DNA of 64,000 nt from Skeletonema tropicum. Lineage: Eukaryota > Bacillariophyta > Thalassiosirophyceae > Thalassiosirales > Thalassiosiraceae. Shown piece by piece: positions 1 through 10,129 of this stretch (within the stretch, counting starts at the first letter, position 1; every line of letters starts with the position of its first letter). The notes under the pieces were generated by a model, which saw only the letters and a program-made list of their open reading frames with translations, did not search any database and was not told where the DNA came from. Made by a program: the position numbers and the translations under genes. The DNA lies in the NCBI GenBank assembly GCA_037178625.1, contig CM074127.1:4278001-4342000 (forward strand), written 5' to 3'.

Positions 1-2846
1 AGTTCTGCCAGCATGACACTCTTCTTCCGCATCTTGAAGTTGCCGAGCTTATTCGATATGTATGCAATGCATCTAGATGCTGCCATGTAGAAGGCAGTGT
101 GGGTCAAATATGTATCTCTTACAGGAAGTGCCAACCAATCGCCTAGCCCACTTCCATCTCCCGTGTACGTTTTCAACTTTTTGTCATAACCCTTCTTCAA
201 CATGCCAGAGTCAAACTCTTTGTTCAGGAATTCTAACCAACGTGTATGAGCGGTGATTGATTCTCGAAGCAGATCATAATCAGCATAGTGCTGCATGTGC
301 CGTACTGTCAACACTGGTGGTGCTGTCGCCCAAACCGTCTCTCCCGCTCCTTTCCCGATGCCAGCATAATCGTTCAGATTTTGCCACACTGACGTCTCAG
401 TGTAAGCTCCATTATCCCACTGCCCGTCCATCCAATCTCGAATCGTCTTCTTGTAAAACGCACTCATATCAAACATGTGCATCGCAGAAGGACTGTTGGC
501 AATCAAATCGCCACCGTAAGGCAGTTTCTCGCGGTGAGGACAGTCAGATTGCACGCTGAGCAAGTTGCTCCTCAAGGAGTTCTTTACTAACTCATATCCA
601 CCATTGAGTAAAACGCTGCTGCTATCGAAAGTGCCCCACTCATGTATTGCAGTACGATACATCAAAGCATGGACATTCTTTGGAGGCTCTGAAGTGCAGC
701 ATATCTCCGCAAATCTGAATGCGTGGGTTGTAAAATGAGATTGACGAGCTTTAGAGTACAGATCTTTCACTCGAGCTGATTTCGTTGGAGTCACATATAC
801 ATCTTTCTGTGTTAAGATTCCATCCTGATCATCAGGGAAGCAGAAAGTATTATCTTGAGCACCTTCTGGCTCTGTGTTGTGCCGAGGGCCGCCATCATGT
901 AATCCCATTCCAGCTACAAGCACTCGGTTGATATCACCAGTGGTCAACTCGAGTGATTCTCCATACACAACTGTAATAAACGGCCATTGTTTCTCATTTG
1001 CACCTCTGGACCCATGCGCCCGAGGGTAGATATTATTGTGGGGAATGATAGGTGGAGGCAGTCCTTCGTCGAAGTGCAGCATACCTGAAAATGCTCTACC
1101 AAAGTCAAGTAGCCATCGACCAGATCCTAGATAATGTATTTCGTCAGGACCAATGCGTTCCATAGGAAGTATCGGTGGTATTTCTGAAGGAACGAGTTGA
1201 CCAATTGGAGACGCGAAATAACCGCTGCGTGTTGTTTTTGTCGTCGTCTCACTTTTGTCCAACGCAGTTGCAATGACAGCAAGCTTTTCTCGCCGTTCAC
1301 GCTGTGTGACGTTTGTAATGTACGATACAGCTTGACTCCAATGGTTTTGGCTAGGTGAGGTTTCTGTGTTAGCGATACTCCATTTAAACGATGTATCCCA
1401 TCCTTCCATTTCCATCAGGGTAGCCATATCTATCGTTTCTCCGGTAAAAAGGTCGGACTCTATGATGTGTCCACGAGAGACTTGCCATGTTGCAGCCGAA
1501 CCCTTCGTTGGCATGGTAACATGAACTTTGCCAGATGCAGTTGTTAGGTACAACTGCGAAATCACTGTAGACGGACCATTTGCCAGAAGTTCAGGTTTTA
1601 CCATGCCAGTGATCGGTCGGTGGTCCCACCACCCTGATCCAACCGTTATACCTACGACATGAGAACCAGTGTTGTCGTCTCCAACAATGAAGTTAGTTAC
1701 ATCGAATCCACGGTAAGATACTCTTTGACTATAATCTGTAAAGGCCGGATCAATAGGTCCCGAAGGAGAAAGAGGAACTCCGTCAAATGTTGTACGGAAT
1801 GACCCTAGTCCAGACACAACCAGCAATGCTGACACTAATGGGTCGTCCTGTAAAATGGATTGAAGAGTTTGAGAAGGCAGTAAGCCTCGAAACAAGGGTA
1901 ATGGACGACGCGCATGCCATCTCTCACACGCATCACTCTTTCGATCAAAATGAAACTTTGCCATATCAATTCCATGCACAATCCACTCTCCCTTCCAATC
2001 TTCTTCTTTCTCTGGACCGACTGCAAATTTCGTCCATGAAGATGTGCTTGGTTGATCAGCCAGATCCCACAGAGTAACTCTCCATTCAATCATGTGTCCA
2101 ATATCTAGAGCTATCTCAGCCGGCCAACGAATTGAAGTAGGGAGGTCGTTGTCTTGTTCATTATCGATTAACACGACTTTTTGCGAGTCCCATAGAACAT
2201 CATTTTCCTCACCTTCGTTACCACAATTATCGCAGGCAACAAACCTTCTTGCAACGATACGATATGCTTTGACTCTCGCTGCATTTTCAGCAGGTGATCC
2301 CACTCTGGGCCGATGCCGCCATCGAAATATGACTTCATTTGGTCGTACGACTGGTAAGAAGTCCTCAGAAGGTACAGAAGATGATGAGCGTGGAGACAAA
2401 GGTGGAGTGGGAGGTTTTCCAGGAGCATGAGTTATGAGTTTCAGATGGTTCACGCTCAGTTCAAATGGTATTATCGATCCAGCTTCCTCATCTGTTTGTT
2501 TTATCGATTCTTCTTGTCTTGCATCTTCAGATTTCGAGTCAACAAAATCGTGAATAATTTCATACGCATCCTCTTCATCATCATGATTCTCTGGAAACAA
2601 ACCTCCATAGGCAACAAATTTCACAATATTGACAGCTTCACTGGCGCTGTGACGCAAGTTGCTAGAAAAGCTGCCTTCGGATATAAATTGAGCCTTTGAG
2701 TTTGCAGCGGACCAGCTGTCAATTTCCATTCTATTGAGATGCATCGTTGAATAGATGATGCTGTTGAGAGAAAATAGTACAATTGCGATGCCGAGAAAGA
2801 AGAGGGTTCTCCGCCCCAATCTTGGGAGCGGTGGCAGCGGTATCAT
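1..2846 (-). CDS. GH78 alpha-L-rhamnosidase-like, type II membrane protein (3' part outside window)
   Basis: I read this frame from ATG at 2846 to the window edge without a stop, giving about 948 codons with the end missing. It is a paralog of the divergent gene at 3293-7315. Residues about 14-33 form one hydrophobic segment after a basic start, so the enzyme is probably a signal-anchored, lumenal or extracellular protein. Around residue 767 lies the motif DCPHREKLPYGGD, the counterpart of the bacterial GH78 catalytic-loop motif with its acidic residue. GH78 enzymes remove terminal L-rhamnose from glycans. Similarity to the paralog is patchy: the N-terminal third is diverged, while two tracts (about 1025-1180 and 279-783) are nearly or fully identical in DNA. 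GH78 membership is well supported; the substrate is unknown. Confidence 0.85.
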   Translation of the reverse strand, partial: MIPLPPLPRLGRRTLFFLGIAIVLFSLNSIIYSTMHLNRMEIDSWSAANSKAQFISEGSFSSNLRHSASEAVNIVKFVAYGGLFPENHDDEEDAYEIIHDFVDSKSEDARQEESIKQTDEEAGSIIPFELSVNHLKLITHAPGKPPTPPLSPRSSSSVPSEDFLPVVRPNEVIFRWRHRPRVGSPAENAARVKAYRIVARRFVACDNCGNEGEENDVLWDSQKVVLIDNEQDNDLPTSIRWPAEIALDIGHMIEWRVTLWDLADQPSTSSWTKFAVGPEKEEDWKGEWIVHGIDMAKFHFDRKSDACERWHARRPLPLFRGLLPSQTLQSILQDDPLVSALLVVSGLGSFRTTFDGVPLSPSGPIDPAFTDYSQRVSYRGFDVTNFIVGDDNTGSHVVGITVGSGWWDHRPITGMVKPELLANGPSTVISQLYLTTASGKVHVTMPTKGSAATWQVSRGHIIESDLFTGETIDMATLMEMEGWDTSFKWSIANTETSPSQNHWSQAVSYITNVTQRERREKLAVIATALDKSETTTKTTRSGYFASPIGQLVPSEIPPILPMERIGPDEIHYLGSGRWLLDFGRAFSGMLHFDEGLPPPIIPHNNIYPRAHGSRGANEKQWPFITVVYGESLELTTGDINRVLVAGMGLHDGGPRHNTEPEGAQDNTFCFPDDQDGILTQKDVYVTPTKSARVKDLYSKARQSHFTTHAFRFAEICCTSEPPKNVHALMYRTAIHEWGTFDSSSVLLNGGYELVKNSLRSNLLSVQSDCPHREKLPYGGDLIANSPSAMHMFDMSAFYKKTIRDWMDGQWDNGAYTETSVWQNLNDYAGIGKGAGETVWATAPPVLTVRHMQHYADYDLLRESITAHTRWLEFLNKEFDSGMLKKGYDKKLKTYTGDGSGLGDWLALPVRDTYLTHTAFYMAASRCIAYISNKLGNFKMRKKSVMLAE
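279..783 (-). repeat. Inverted 505-bp tract identical to 5347-5851
   Basis: Line-by-line comparison of the reverse complement with 5347-5851 shows no differences. Just outside, the paralogs differ at once (position 784 against 5346, and 278 against 5852). The tract lies inside the GH78 catalytic region of both genes. Confidence 0.92.
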
Positions 2847-3292
2847 GGTTATCGGATGAGCTCGGCTACTCTAAACATTGGTGTAGCGAGCTAGAGCAGT
2901 GTTAAACGCCATATTATGACGCCCTACCATAGTCATCATCTTCATCAAATGCTTAATGCTTGCATCGTGCAAAAATCTTAGGAAGAGAAAGAGAAGCTGG
3001 AAACGGTGTCTTATCAGTACTGATGAGACACATCTCACAGGAAAGGAGAAAATGAACATGCGCCACACACACACACAATGATCCCAGCGCACGTACAAAT
3101 AGTAGCAAAACCCAGCAAGCAGCGTTCTTCGTCTTCGAGGCGATTTCTAGTAGCAGCTACTTGAGGACACGTTATTCTGTAGCCAGCAGCCAGTGGAAGG
3201 TGGAATGCTGCTCGCAATTCATGCAGATACTGTGTATTCTCAGCTCTGTTCTCTAGAGATAGATAGCTTGATGTGTGGTAGTTGGCTCTATT
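2847..3292. promoter_or_regulatory. Shared divergent promoter of the two GH78 genes
   Basis: This 446-bp region separates two head-to-head start codons and must hold both promoters. It has a short CA microsatellite near 3063-3076. I see no convincing TATA box or other defined element. The divergent layout suggests the paralogs could be co-regulated. Confidence 0.5.
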
Positions 3293-6200
3293 ATGGGTCC
3301 GCGACGAAGTAGTAGCACGTCGTCATCATCGTCTTCACTTCAACCTACACCACAGCGACGAACTGAAAGACGATCCACATGGACGACTGATGCACTCTAC
3401 GGGCTTGGCATTGCAGTTATTTTATTTGCGTCGGGGACACTCGTATGGTCAACGAAACAACTCAATAGAATTAATAATGTGTCGACGTCGGCGCTATCTA
3501 ACTCAAAGGCTCAATTTTTGGGACAAGATCCATTTGCAAAGAATGACAAAATAGAATTGCAAAAAGAGGAAGTAAGTCTTCTACTGGATGATATTCCTGT
3601 TCCGGATAGCGGAGACGGTGCAATTGTACCGTATGAGTTGAGCGTCAACTTTTTACAACGGATAGTAAAGGCTCCAGGTGCTCCTCCAGAACCTAAACTT
3701 GTGGCTCATGCGTCAAAGGCACGAGTGGAGGAAGACTTTTTACCTGTGGTTATTCCATCAAGTGTGAACTTTCGATGGCGACATCAGGCAAGAGTGGGGT
3801 CGAATTATGAGGATGCTAGTAAGATTCAGGGGTATCGAATAATAGTCAGACGTCATCAACACATTAGCATAGAAAGTTCAAGCAATTCAATAGTTTGGGA
3901 TTCTGGAAGAGTGAATATTGGCAGCGCTGCTAGTGACGAGCTGCCGCACTCGGTAGCTTGGGGCTCAAGCAATCCTCCGACAGTCGGCCATATTCTTGAA
4001 TGGATTGTGCAAGTATGGGATAATAATGACCAACCAAGCACGTCTTCCTGGACCAAATTTGCAGTTGGGCCAGGAAAAGAAGCTGATTGGAAGGGAGCTT
4101 CGTGGATTGCGCATCCACATGACATGGACACATTTGATACAACTAACAAATTGCGTACCAAAACTAGGAGATTCGATGATTTGAGAAATGAGTGTAAAAA
4201 TTGGAGTAAGCGCAGACCTCTACCACTATTTAGATTGAAGCTGTCACTAAAAGAATTGAATGTGATGGACGGGGAACAGATTTCGTCAGCATTGCTTGTC
4301 GTATCTGGTCTTGGCTCGTTCCGAGCGAGTCTTGATGGAGTTCCATTATCGACATCTGGGCCGATTGATCCACCATTTACAGATTATTCCAAACGTATTA
4401 TGTATCGTGGATTCGATGTTACGCCATTTCTATTGGGGAGCGCAGTAGCGAATAATCATGTCATCGGCATAACGATGGGATCGGGCTGGTGGGACCACCG
4501 ACCGATCACTGGCATGGCAAAACCTCACTACCTCCCGCGCGGGCCAGTGACAGTTATTGCACAAATCATTGTAACATTTAGTTCTGGAGAAACTCGTGTA
4601 TTTGGTCAGAGTAGTGGAAGTAGAATGGCGAGCTGGCAAGTTTCAAGAGGACACATACGGGAGTCAGATTTATTCACAGGAGAGATTGTAGATTTGAATG
4701 CATTTGCAGCCATGGATGGTTGGGATACCTTGGATGGTTGGCAAGGCGAAGCAATTGAGACAGATGGAAAGGATCCATATCTGAATATTGGTGCTTGGGT
4801 AAAACCTGTTTCCTATCGAACTGAGGTGACTCATAAGGAACGCAAACAAGAAATGGCTCTAAAATCTTTTGCGTTGCATAAGAACAAGACGAAATACTAT
4901 CCGAAGCGGAAGCAAGTTGCTTCTCCTCTGGGTAAGCTAGTTCCTTCAGAAATACCACCGATACTTCCTATGGAACGCATTGGTCCTGACGAAATACATT
5001 ATCTAGGATCTGGTCGATGGCTACTTGACTTTGGTAGAGCATTTTCAGGTATGCTGCACTTCGACGAAGGACTGCCTCCACCTATCATTCCCCACAACAA
5101 TACCTACCCTCGAGCGCACGGCTTTCGTAAAGAATTTGAGAATGACTCTTTTATTACAGTTGTGTATGGAGAATCACTCGAGTTGACCACTGGTGATATC
5201 AACCGAGTGCTTGTAGCTGGAATGGGATTACATGATGGCGGTCATAGGCATAAATCAAAGCCTAAAGGCTTCACAGATTTCAAACCCTGCTTCCCTGATG
5301 ATCATGAGAAGATTCTGACGCAGAAAGATGTATATGTGACTCCAAAGAAATCAGCTCGAGTGAAAGATCTGTACTCTAAAGCTCGTCAATCTCATTTTAC
5401 AACCCACGCATTCAGATTTGCGGAGATATGCTGCACTTCAGAGCCTCCAAAGAATGTCCATGCTTTGATGTATCGTACTGCAATACATGAGTGGGGCACT
5501 TTCGATAGCAGCAGCGTTTTACTCAATGGTGGATATGAGTTAGTAAAGAACTCCTTGAGGAGCAACTTGCTCAGCGTGCAATCTGACTGTCCTCACCGCG
5601 AGAAACTGCCTTACGGTGGCGATTTGATTGCCAACAGTCCTTCTGCGATGCACATGTTTGATATGAGTGCGTTTTACAAGAAGACGATTCGAGATTGGAT
5701 GGACGGGCAGTGGGATAATGGAGCTTACACTGAGACGTCAGTGTGGCAAAATCTGAACGATTATGCTGGCATCGGGAAAGGAGCGGGAGAGACGGTTTGG
5801 GCGACAGCACCACCAGTGTTGACAGTACGGCACATGCAGCACTATGCTGATAAAGAACTACTCGTGAGTTCTTTAGTGAAACACCTCAAATGGCTTCAGT
5901 TTTTAGAAGCAAACTTTGAACAGGCAATGGTGGAGAAGGGTTATGACAAACAATTGAAGGATTACCCAGGTCAAAAGAGTGGGCTAGGAGACTGGCTTGG
6001 CATGAGACCGCGTGACACATATTTGACCCACACTGGATTTTACATGGCAGCTGCACGTTGCCTTGCTTACATCTCGCATAAAGTTGGGATTGAAGCCTTA
6101 GGCCCTGAGCAAAAAGGAATGGCGAAGGCGAAAATGATACAAGATAGAATAGCCTATCTTTATCTGAAAAATGGCAAGAACAACTTTGATTTTCCCCTAG

Positions 6201-7315
6201 GGAAGACGAGACATAGTCCTGGTCCAGAAATGGGTCTCTTTACGAGGATCGTGCCTGGAGAGAAGAGATGTGTAGTTCTTGAGAATTGGTTCAAGCGTGA
6301 GGGCAGCATTTGGCCAGGGGATGAAGAAAATAGATTTTTGGATGAGCTGTCAGACGAGGACACACAATTCTTGCTTGAAAGAGGAGAACTGAAGAAGGCT
6401 AAACGCAAAGGGAATCGATTAATGATGACTTGGTCTATGTGGCAAGGATTTCATGAAGGGATTTTTGCTATACGCTATTCTTTGAGCACTCTCTCTGAGA
6501 TGGGATATCATCACATTGCACTGAGGAAGGCAATTGGCACCGGCATGGCGACTTTTGAATATCTCCTCAGGCACAATGCGACAACTATGTGGGAGTCGTG
6601 GTGGCGTTCAGAGGATCTGTACTCGAGAAATCATCCAATGCTAGGAGCTAGCGCAGAGTGGATGTCCTCGTCTGTTGCTGGGGTATCTGTCCATCCAACG
6701 ACAGTGGGTGGTAGACAAGTTTTGTTTTGGCCGCGTTTCCCCAAATCAGCAAAATCATTGGAATATGCTTCCTCTGTGCAGGGAACACCAGTTGGAGATT
6801 TCGCAATAGCTTGGCGCTTTGAGAATCTCCCTGAGGACAGAAACGATTTTGATTCAGCTGTCGTCACGGTACGTATTAGATTATTAGTGCCACCTGGAGG
6901 AGCGGGTATATTGCGCTCACCTTTCCTTACAGATATGAAGGTTTCAATAAAATACGCATTATCAGCGCCCGACTTGTTTGAAGTTGCCAAGTCGGCTGCA
7001 GACGATGAGTGTGGCAATCGCAGAGAGGCGCGTTTGGGATTCCCTTATTCTTACGAGTATGATAGAATCAATAGCCGGTGGTATCGTCTTCACAGTAGCA
7101 AGAGCATTGGTACTCCCTGCCTAAGTTTTCTTTTTCATACGACGCTCGACGACATAACATGGAGTACTAGCAGGGATATCACGCGAGCTTTTACTGAAGG
7201 AACTGATGAACCTGTCGCTCCAGGTTTTTATGAAGTAGTCATAACTGACTGGCAACTTGAGGAGGAAATCGAAAGCAGCGCGGGTAGGACTGGTAACTTA
7301 TTTGGTAAGTCTTGA
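3293..7315 (+). CDS. GH78 alpha-L-rhamnosidase-like, type II membrane protein
   Basis: This is one uninterrupted exon of 1340 residues; the first ATG is at 3293 (codons before it in frame lack ATG). A Ser-rich, basic cytosolic tail of about 30 residues is followed by a hydrophobic anchor (about 33-53). The rest should lie in the lumen or outside the cell. The order fits bacterial/fungal GH78: N-terminal beta domains with many Trp/Gly motifs (GSGWWDHRPITG near residue 395), a linker, then the (alpha/alpha)6 catalytic domain with DCPHREKLPYGGD near 762-774. A C-terminal beta domain follows. The family hydrolyses alpha-L-rhamnosides in polysaccharides or glycoproteins. It is longer than typical bacterial members (roughly 900-1100 residues). 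The neighbour on the left is its inverted paralog. Confidence 0.87.
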   Translation: MGPRRSSSTSSSSSSLQPTPQRRTERRSTWTTDALYGLGIAVILFASGTLVWSTKQLNRINNVSTSALSNSKAQFLGQDPFAKNDKIELQKEEVSLLLDDIPVPDSGDGAIVPYELSVNFLQRIVKAPGAPPEPKLVAHASKARVEEDFLPVVIPSSVNFRWRHQARVGSNYEDASKIQGYRIIVRRHQHISIESSSNSIVWDSGRVNIGSAASDELPHSVAWGSSNPPTVGHILEWIVQVWDNNDQPSTSSWTKFAVGPGKEADWKGASWIAHPHDMDTFDTTNKLRTKTRRFDDLRNECKNWSKRRPLPLFRLKLSLKELNVMDGEQISSALLVVSGLGSFRASLDGVPLSTSGPIDPPFTDYSKRIMYRGFDVTPFLLGSAVANNHVIGITMGSGWWDHRPITGMAKPHYLPRGPVTVIAQIIVTFSSGETRVFGQSSGSRMASWQVSRGHIRESDLFTGEIVDLNAFAAMDGWDTLDGWQGEAIETDGKDPYLNIGAWVKPVSYRTEVTHKERKQEMALKSFALHKNKTKYYPKRKQVASPLGKLVPSEIPPILPMERIGPDEIHYLGSGRWLLDFGRAFSGMLHFDEGLPPPIIPHNNTYPRAHGFRKEFENDSFITVVYGESLELTTGDINRVLVAGMGLHDGGHRHKSKPKGFTDFKPCFPDDHEKILTQKDVYVTPKKSARVKDLYSKARQSHFTTHAFRFAEICCTSEPPKNVHALMYRTAIHEWGTFDSSSVLLNGGYELVKNSLRSNLLSVQSDCPHREKLPYGGDLIANSPSAMHMFDMSAFYKKTIRDWMDGQWDNGAYTETSVWQNLNDYAGIGKGAGETVWATAPPVLTVRHMQHYADKELLVSSLVKHLKWLQFLEANFEQAMVEKGYDKQLKDYPGQKSGLGDWLGMRPRDTYLTHTGFYMAAARCLAYISHKVGIEALGPEQKGMAKAKMIQDRIAYLYLKNGKNNFDFPLGKTRHSPGPEMGLFTRIVPGEKRCVVLENWFKREGSIWPGDEENRFLDELSDEDTQFLLERGELKKAKRKGNRLMMTWSMWQGFHEGIFAIRYSLSTLSEMGYHHIALRKAIGTGMATFEYLLRHNATTMWESWWRSEDLYSRNHPMLGASAEWMSSSVAGVSVHPTTVGGRQVLFWPRFPKSAKSLEYASSVQGTPVGDFAIAWRFENLPEDRNDFDSAVVTVRIRLLVPPGGAGILRSPFLTDMKVSIKYALSAPDLFEVAKSAADDECGNRREARLGFPYSYEYDRINSRWYRLHSSKSIGTPCLSFLFHTTLDDITWSTSRDITRAFTEGTDEPVAPGFYEVVITDWQLEEEIESSAGRTGNLFGKS
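5347..5851 (+). repeat. Partner copy of the inverted identical GH78 tract
   Basis: It is identical over 505 bp to the reverse complement of 279-783. It covers the catalytic-loop motif and flanking helices. Homogenisation between the paralogs (gene conversion) is the likely cause. Confidence 0.92.
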
Positions 7316-7559
7316 ATGTATGAAGATTATTTCACTGTGCCCACATGGTGCTCTCCATTCTTGTGCTCACATACACACATTTTTTACTTGTAAAATGAAG
7401 AATATGTCAAAGAAAATGGCAGCCCTTATTGTAAGGACGAAAGCTCGTTCGAGTGGGATATTAATGATGCAACACATATCATATGATCAAATAATTAATA
7501 ATAAAACAGTACATACTACTCACAACGGTATGCTTAGGTGTTAACATCTACATCACTAT

Positions 7560-9794
7560 TTACCTTCGCTTTTGCTTCACTCTTCTGGACTGTGCCGCCT
7601 TTTGCTTCCTTTTCCAATCGGAGGTAAGCTGCTCGCGCTCCTTTTGCCACTGAGTTTGATTGTCCTCATCTTGTTTCATGGCGTCAAAGTCTTTCAGGAT
7701 CTGGGGTCCTTCGTTCAAGCTGAAGAACAAGTCCTCGTAGTCATCAAGATCGCTTTCGGGGAATGAAAGTCCAACTCTTCTTGCTCGCTCTTTCGTTGGT
7801 GCTCTCTTTTCTTCAACGGTCACCGATGGCCTATCTGTGTTTGGGTCTTTCTCAACCTCTTCGTCAACCTTGGGCTTGTCGCTGACATTGAAGCCAAAAG
7901 TGAAAGAAGTGTTTTGGTTGCTTTGCTCATTTGTAGCTTCTGATGGGACTTGAAACCCAAAAGAGAATCCTCCAGAAGCGCTAGTGCTTTTTTGTTGACG
8001 CGATTGCTTAAAAACATTTTCTAACTCATCTTGCTCATAAACATCCTCTTTACTTTCTTCAATGACCGCATTAGTCGACGGAGATTCTGCAGTCTTCGTC
8101 GCAGTCTTCTCCTCTTCTTCCTCAACTTGTTCTTCCTCAGCACTGAGAGATTCAGAACTTTCACTTGAAACTGACGCTTCTTCCACGGGAGAGGATGCTT
8201 CGTTTTGCTCCTCGTCTTGCTCATCTTCCTCTATTTCTTTCTCTGGCTGGATTGTTTTTGACTCTGCTTTCTCGATTTTTGTGCCTGTATCTTTGGTAGG
8301 ATCGTAACGTTGCATTATTTGTCCAGCTGCAAACTTTTGCTTTTCCTTGGCATCTCCACTTCCATTGCTGGTGCCAGCACTATTTGCATCTGCTAGTGGT
8401 TTGCTTTCAAAATAATCTCCTGGGAAGAGCTTTGAAAGAATGTTAATGTTGGAAGTAATGTCGTCTTCTAGACCTATATCCATCGACTCGTCGAAGGCTA
8501 AGTTGTCTGAGTCCACATCCTCGGTGTCATCGTTACTAGGATCAAAATCAAGGTCGTCTGCACCAAAAGCGAACTCGTCTGCGACTACAGCTCTTGTGTA
8601 TTCGGCCCCAGCCCTCAAGTTATTGGTTCTCGTCGGCTTTGACAGGTGTTTATTAAAAGATTCATCATCGCTACCTGCTCCCTCGTTTCTAATTTCTTCT
8701 TGTTGTTGTTCTTTTCCTCCACTGTCACTGCTCGAATTATTGTCATCATTAGAATTTGCGATGCCATCTGCCTCGTCTTCATCATCAGACCACATGTATG
8801 CCTTTTCATTATGACCATTCCCACTTATTGATGACTCATCAGAATCAGAAGATGAACTGGACTCATCACTTTCTGTAACATCTTCCGTATCACCTTTCGA
8901 AACATCCGAACTATTATCATCTGATACCAAATCAGTCGCCTCTATCGAGTCAAAGCGTATATGAATTCCTCTATTCAAAAAGATGAGCGACCGCAAATCA
9001 TTACTTTCGGGAGGAGCCGGCTCTGCATTGCCTTTCCCGCCTGCCCAAGATCTTCTCTCCTGCTTCCGTCGTTCGATTAAATTCTTCCTTTGGGATTCAC
9101 GCTTATTGATCATGCGAGCACGAAGAGAAGCAAAGTCATTCCATCCCTCCGTTGATCCATTACCCAGCTGTATTTGTCGAGGATGAGTATCAACGAGGAA
9201 TGCTTCTGCACCAAACCGTTGACGGATTCGGAGTCTCCGCTTGTTCTTAATTTCATTTTTTGCTTCCTCTTTTTCACCACTGACATCATCTTCTTCTGAC
9301 TGTGGTTCTTTGACATCAGCAGAGAGCACAGCTGCCACTGCGGCTGCTTTTGCTTCTCTTTCCTCGCGTTCTTGTTCTAGACGTTTTAGGAAATGAGGCT
9401 TTGCTTCCTCCACTCTCAAGCTGCATCCCTTCCACTTTGTATTGTGGTATTGCTTCGCCAGCAGATCCAGCGCAGAAGTTGATGTTGCACCAGTAGATCG
9501 GGCCTCGATGTAAAAGAATTTGCGAGTATCCACTAAATCACCATCTTCATCTATTACTCTATGCTTTGGATTGTATATCGGTTTTCTAGATGGGCAAGTG
9601 GCATCACCTTGGTCTTCGATGGCAACATCATTGATGGAAGTGATTTCTACATCTTTGACAGCACGAAGTCGTGACGCTACTAGCTCGACAGTTAGACCGC
9701 GACTAGGGTCGAGACCTCCTACATAGATTCGTTGTGCTTTATTGTTTTCCATCGATTGCGTATAGTGGTGGAGATGTTGTTGATGTTGGCTCAT
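7560..9794 (-). CDS. NOL8-like nucleolar RRM protein
   Basis: Single exon of 744 residues from ATG at 9794. An RNA-recognition motif occupies about residues 20-135: RNP2-like RIYVGGL near 22, an RNP1-like FFYIEA, and then TKWKGCSLRVEEAKPHFLKRL. The last stretch is a signature of NOL8/Nop8-type proteins, in which TKWKG..L....AK..FL.RL follows the RRM. A long acidic Ser/Asp/Glu-rich middle (about 250-640) is followed by a short conserved C-terminal block with LFFSLNEGPQILKDF and a basic Lys/Arg tail, probably a nucleolar localisation signal. NOL8 family proteins work in large ribosomal subunit assembly. The divergent neighbour is the small basic gene at 10130. Confidence 0.72.
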   Translation of the reverse strand: MSQHQQHLHHYTQSMENNKAQRIYVGGLDPSRGLTVELVASRLRAVKDVEITSINDVAIEDQGDATCPSRKPIYNPKHRVIDEDGDLVDTRKFFYIEARSTGATSTSALDLLAKQYHNTKWKGCSLRVEEAKPHFLKRLEQEREEREAKAAAVAAVLSADVKEPQSEEDDVSGEKEEAKNEIKNKRRLRIRQRFGAEAFLVDTHPRQIQLGNGSTEGWNDFASLRARMINKRESQRKNLIERRKQERRSWAGGKGNAEPAPPESNDLRSLIFLNRGIHIRFDSIEATDLVSDDNSSDVSKGDTEDVTESDESSSSSDSDESSISGNGHNEKAYMWSDDEDEADGIANSNDDNNSSSDSGGKEQQQEEIRNEGAGSDDESFNKHLSKPTRTNNLRAGAEYTRAVVADEFAFGADDLDFDPSNDDTEDVDSDNLAFDESMDIGLEDDITSNINILSKLFPGDYFESKPLADANSAGTSNGSGDAKEKQKFAAGQIMQRYDPTKDTGTKIEKAESKTIQPEKEIEEDEQDEEQNEASSPVEEASVSSESSESLSAEEEQVEEEEEKTATKTAESPSTNAVIEESKEDVYEQDELENVFKQSRQQKSTSASGGFSFGFQVPSEATNEQSNQNTSFTFGFNVSDKPKVDEEVEKDPNTDRPSVTVEEKRAPTKERARRVGLSFPESDLDDYEDLFFSLNEGPQILKDFDAMKQDEDNQTQWQKEREQLTSDWKRKQKAAQSRRVKQKRR

Positions 9795-10129
9795 TCACTT
9801 CCACTTTTGCACCAAAGGCTGCTGGTGATATTATGGTGTTGGTGATTGGTGTTGGAAGCGCCATACAGCCGGGACAGGCCGGGACGCGTCTGAGGTCGCG
9901 GCGGCGTGCCTCAATGGACTAAACCGGACAGGCGAACAGGTGCGTGCACGAAGATACCTCTCATTTCTTGCAATTTCTCTCTCCTTTGTCAAGTGAATTT
10001 TTCAACAGCTTTCATGACTGACTTCAGATCACACACAAAGCAAGCACAAACAGTCTCATAAATAGCAACCAGCTACTTCAACACTTCGCAGTCTACTATC
10101 ATCTTCGTTATCATCATCTACGCAACAAC
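9795..10129. other. Divergent intergenic region
   Basis: This 335-bp spacer separates divergent starts. It is GC-rich near 9860-9940 with repeated CCGGGAC/CCGGACAGG words, then AT-richer. No gene is visible and no regulatory motif can be named. Confidence 0.4.

Noticed and set aside
257..559. Plus-strand frame of 100 codons
   Set aside because: It is the antisense of the GH78 catalytic region and reappears opposite 5571-5813. No ATG start.
1..2430. The left region as a decayed GH78 pseudogene
   Set aside because: Reading the minus strand from 2846 codon by codon gives no stop to position 1, so it is an intact partial gene.
8062..8814. Ser-rich plus-strand frames
   Set aside because: They are antisense of the acidic Asp/Glu/Ser region of the NOL8-like gene.
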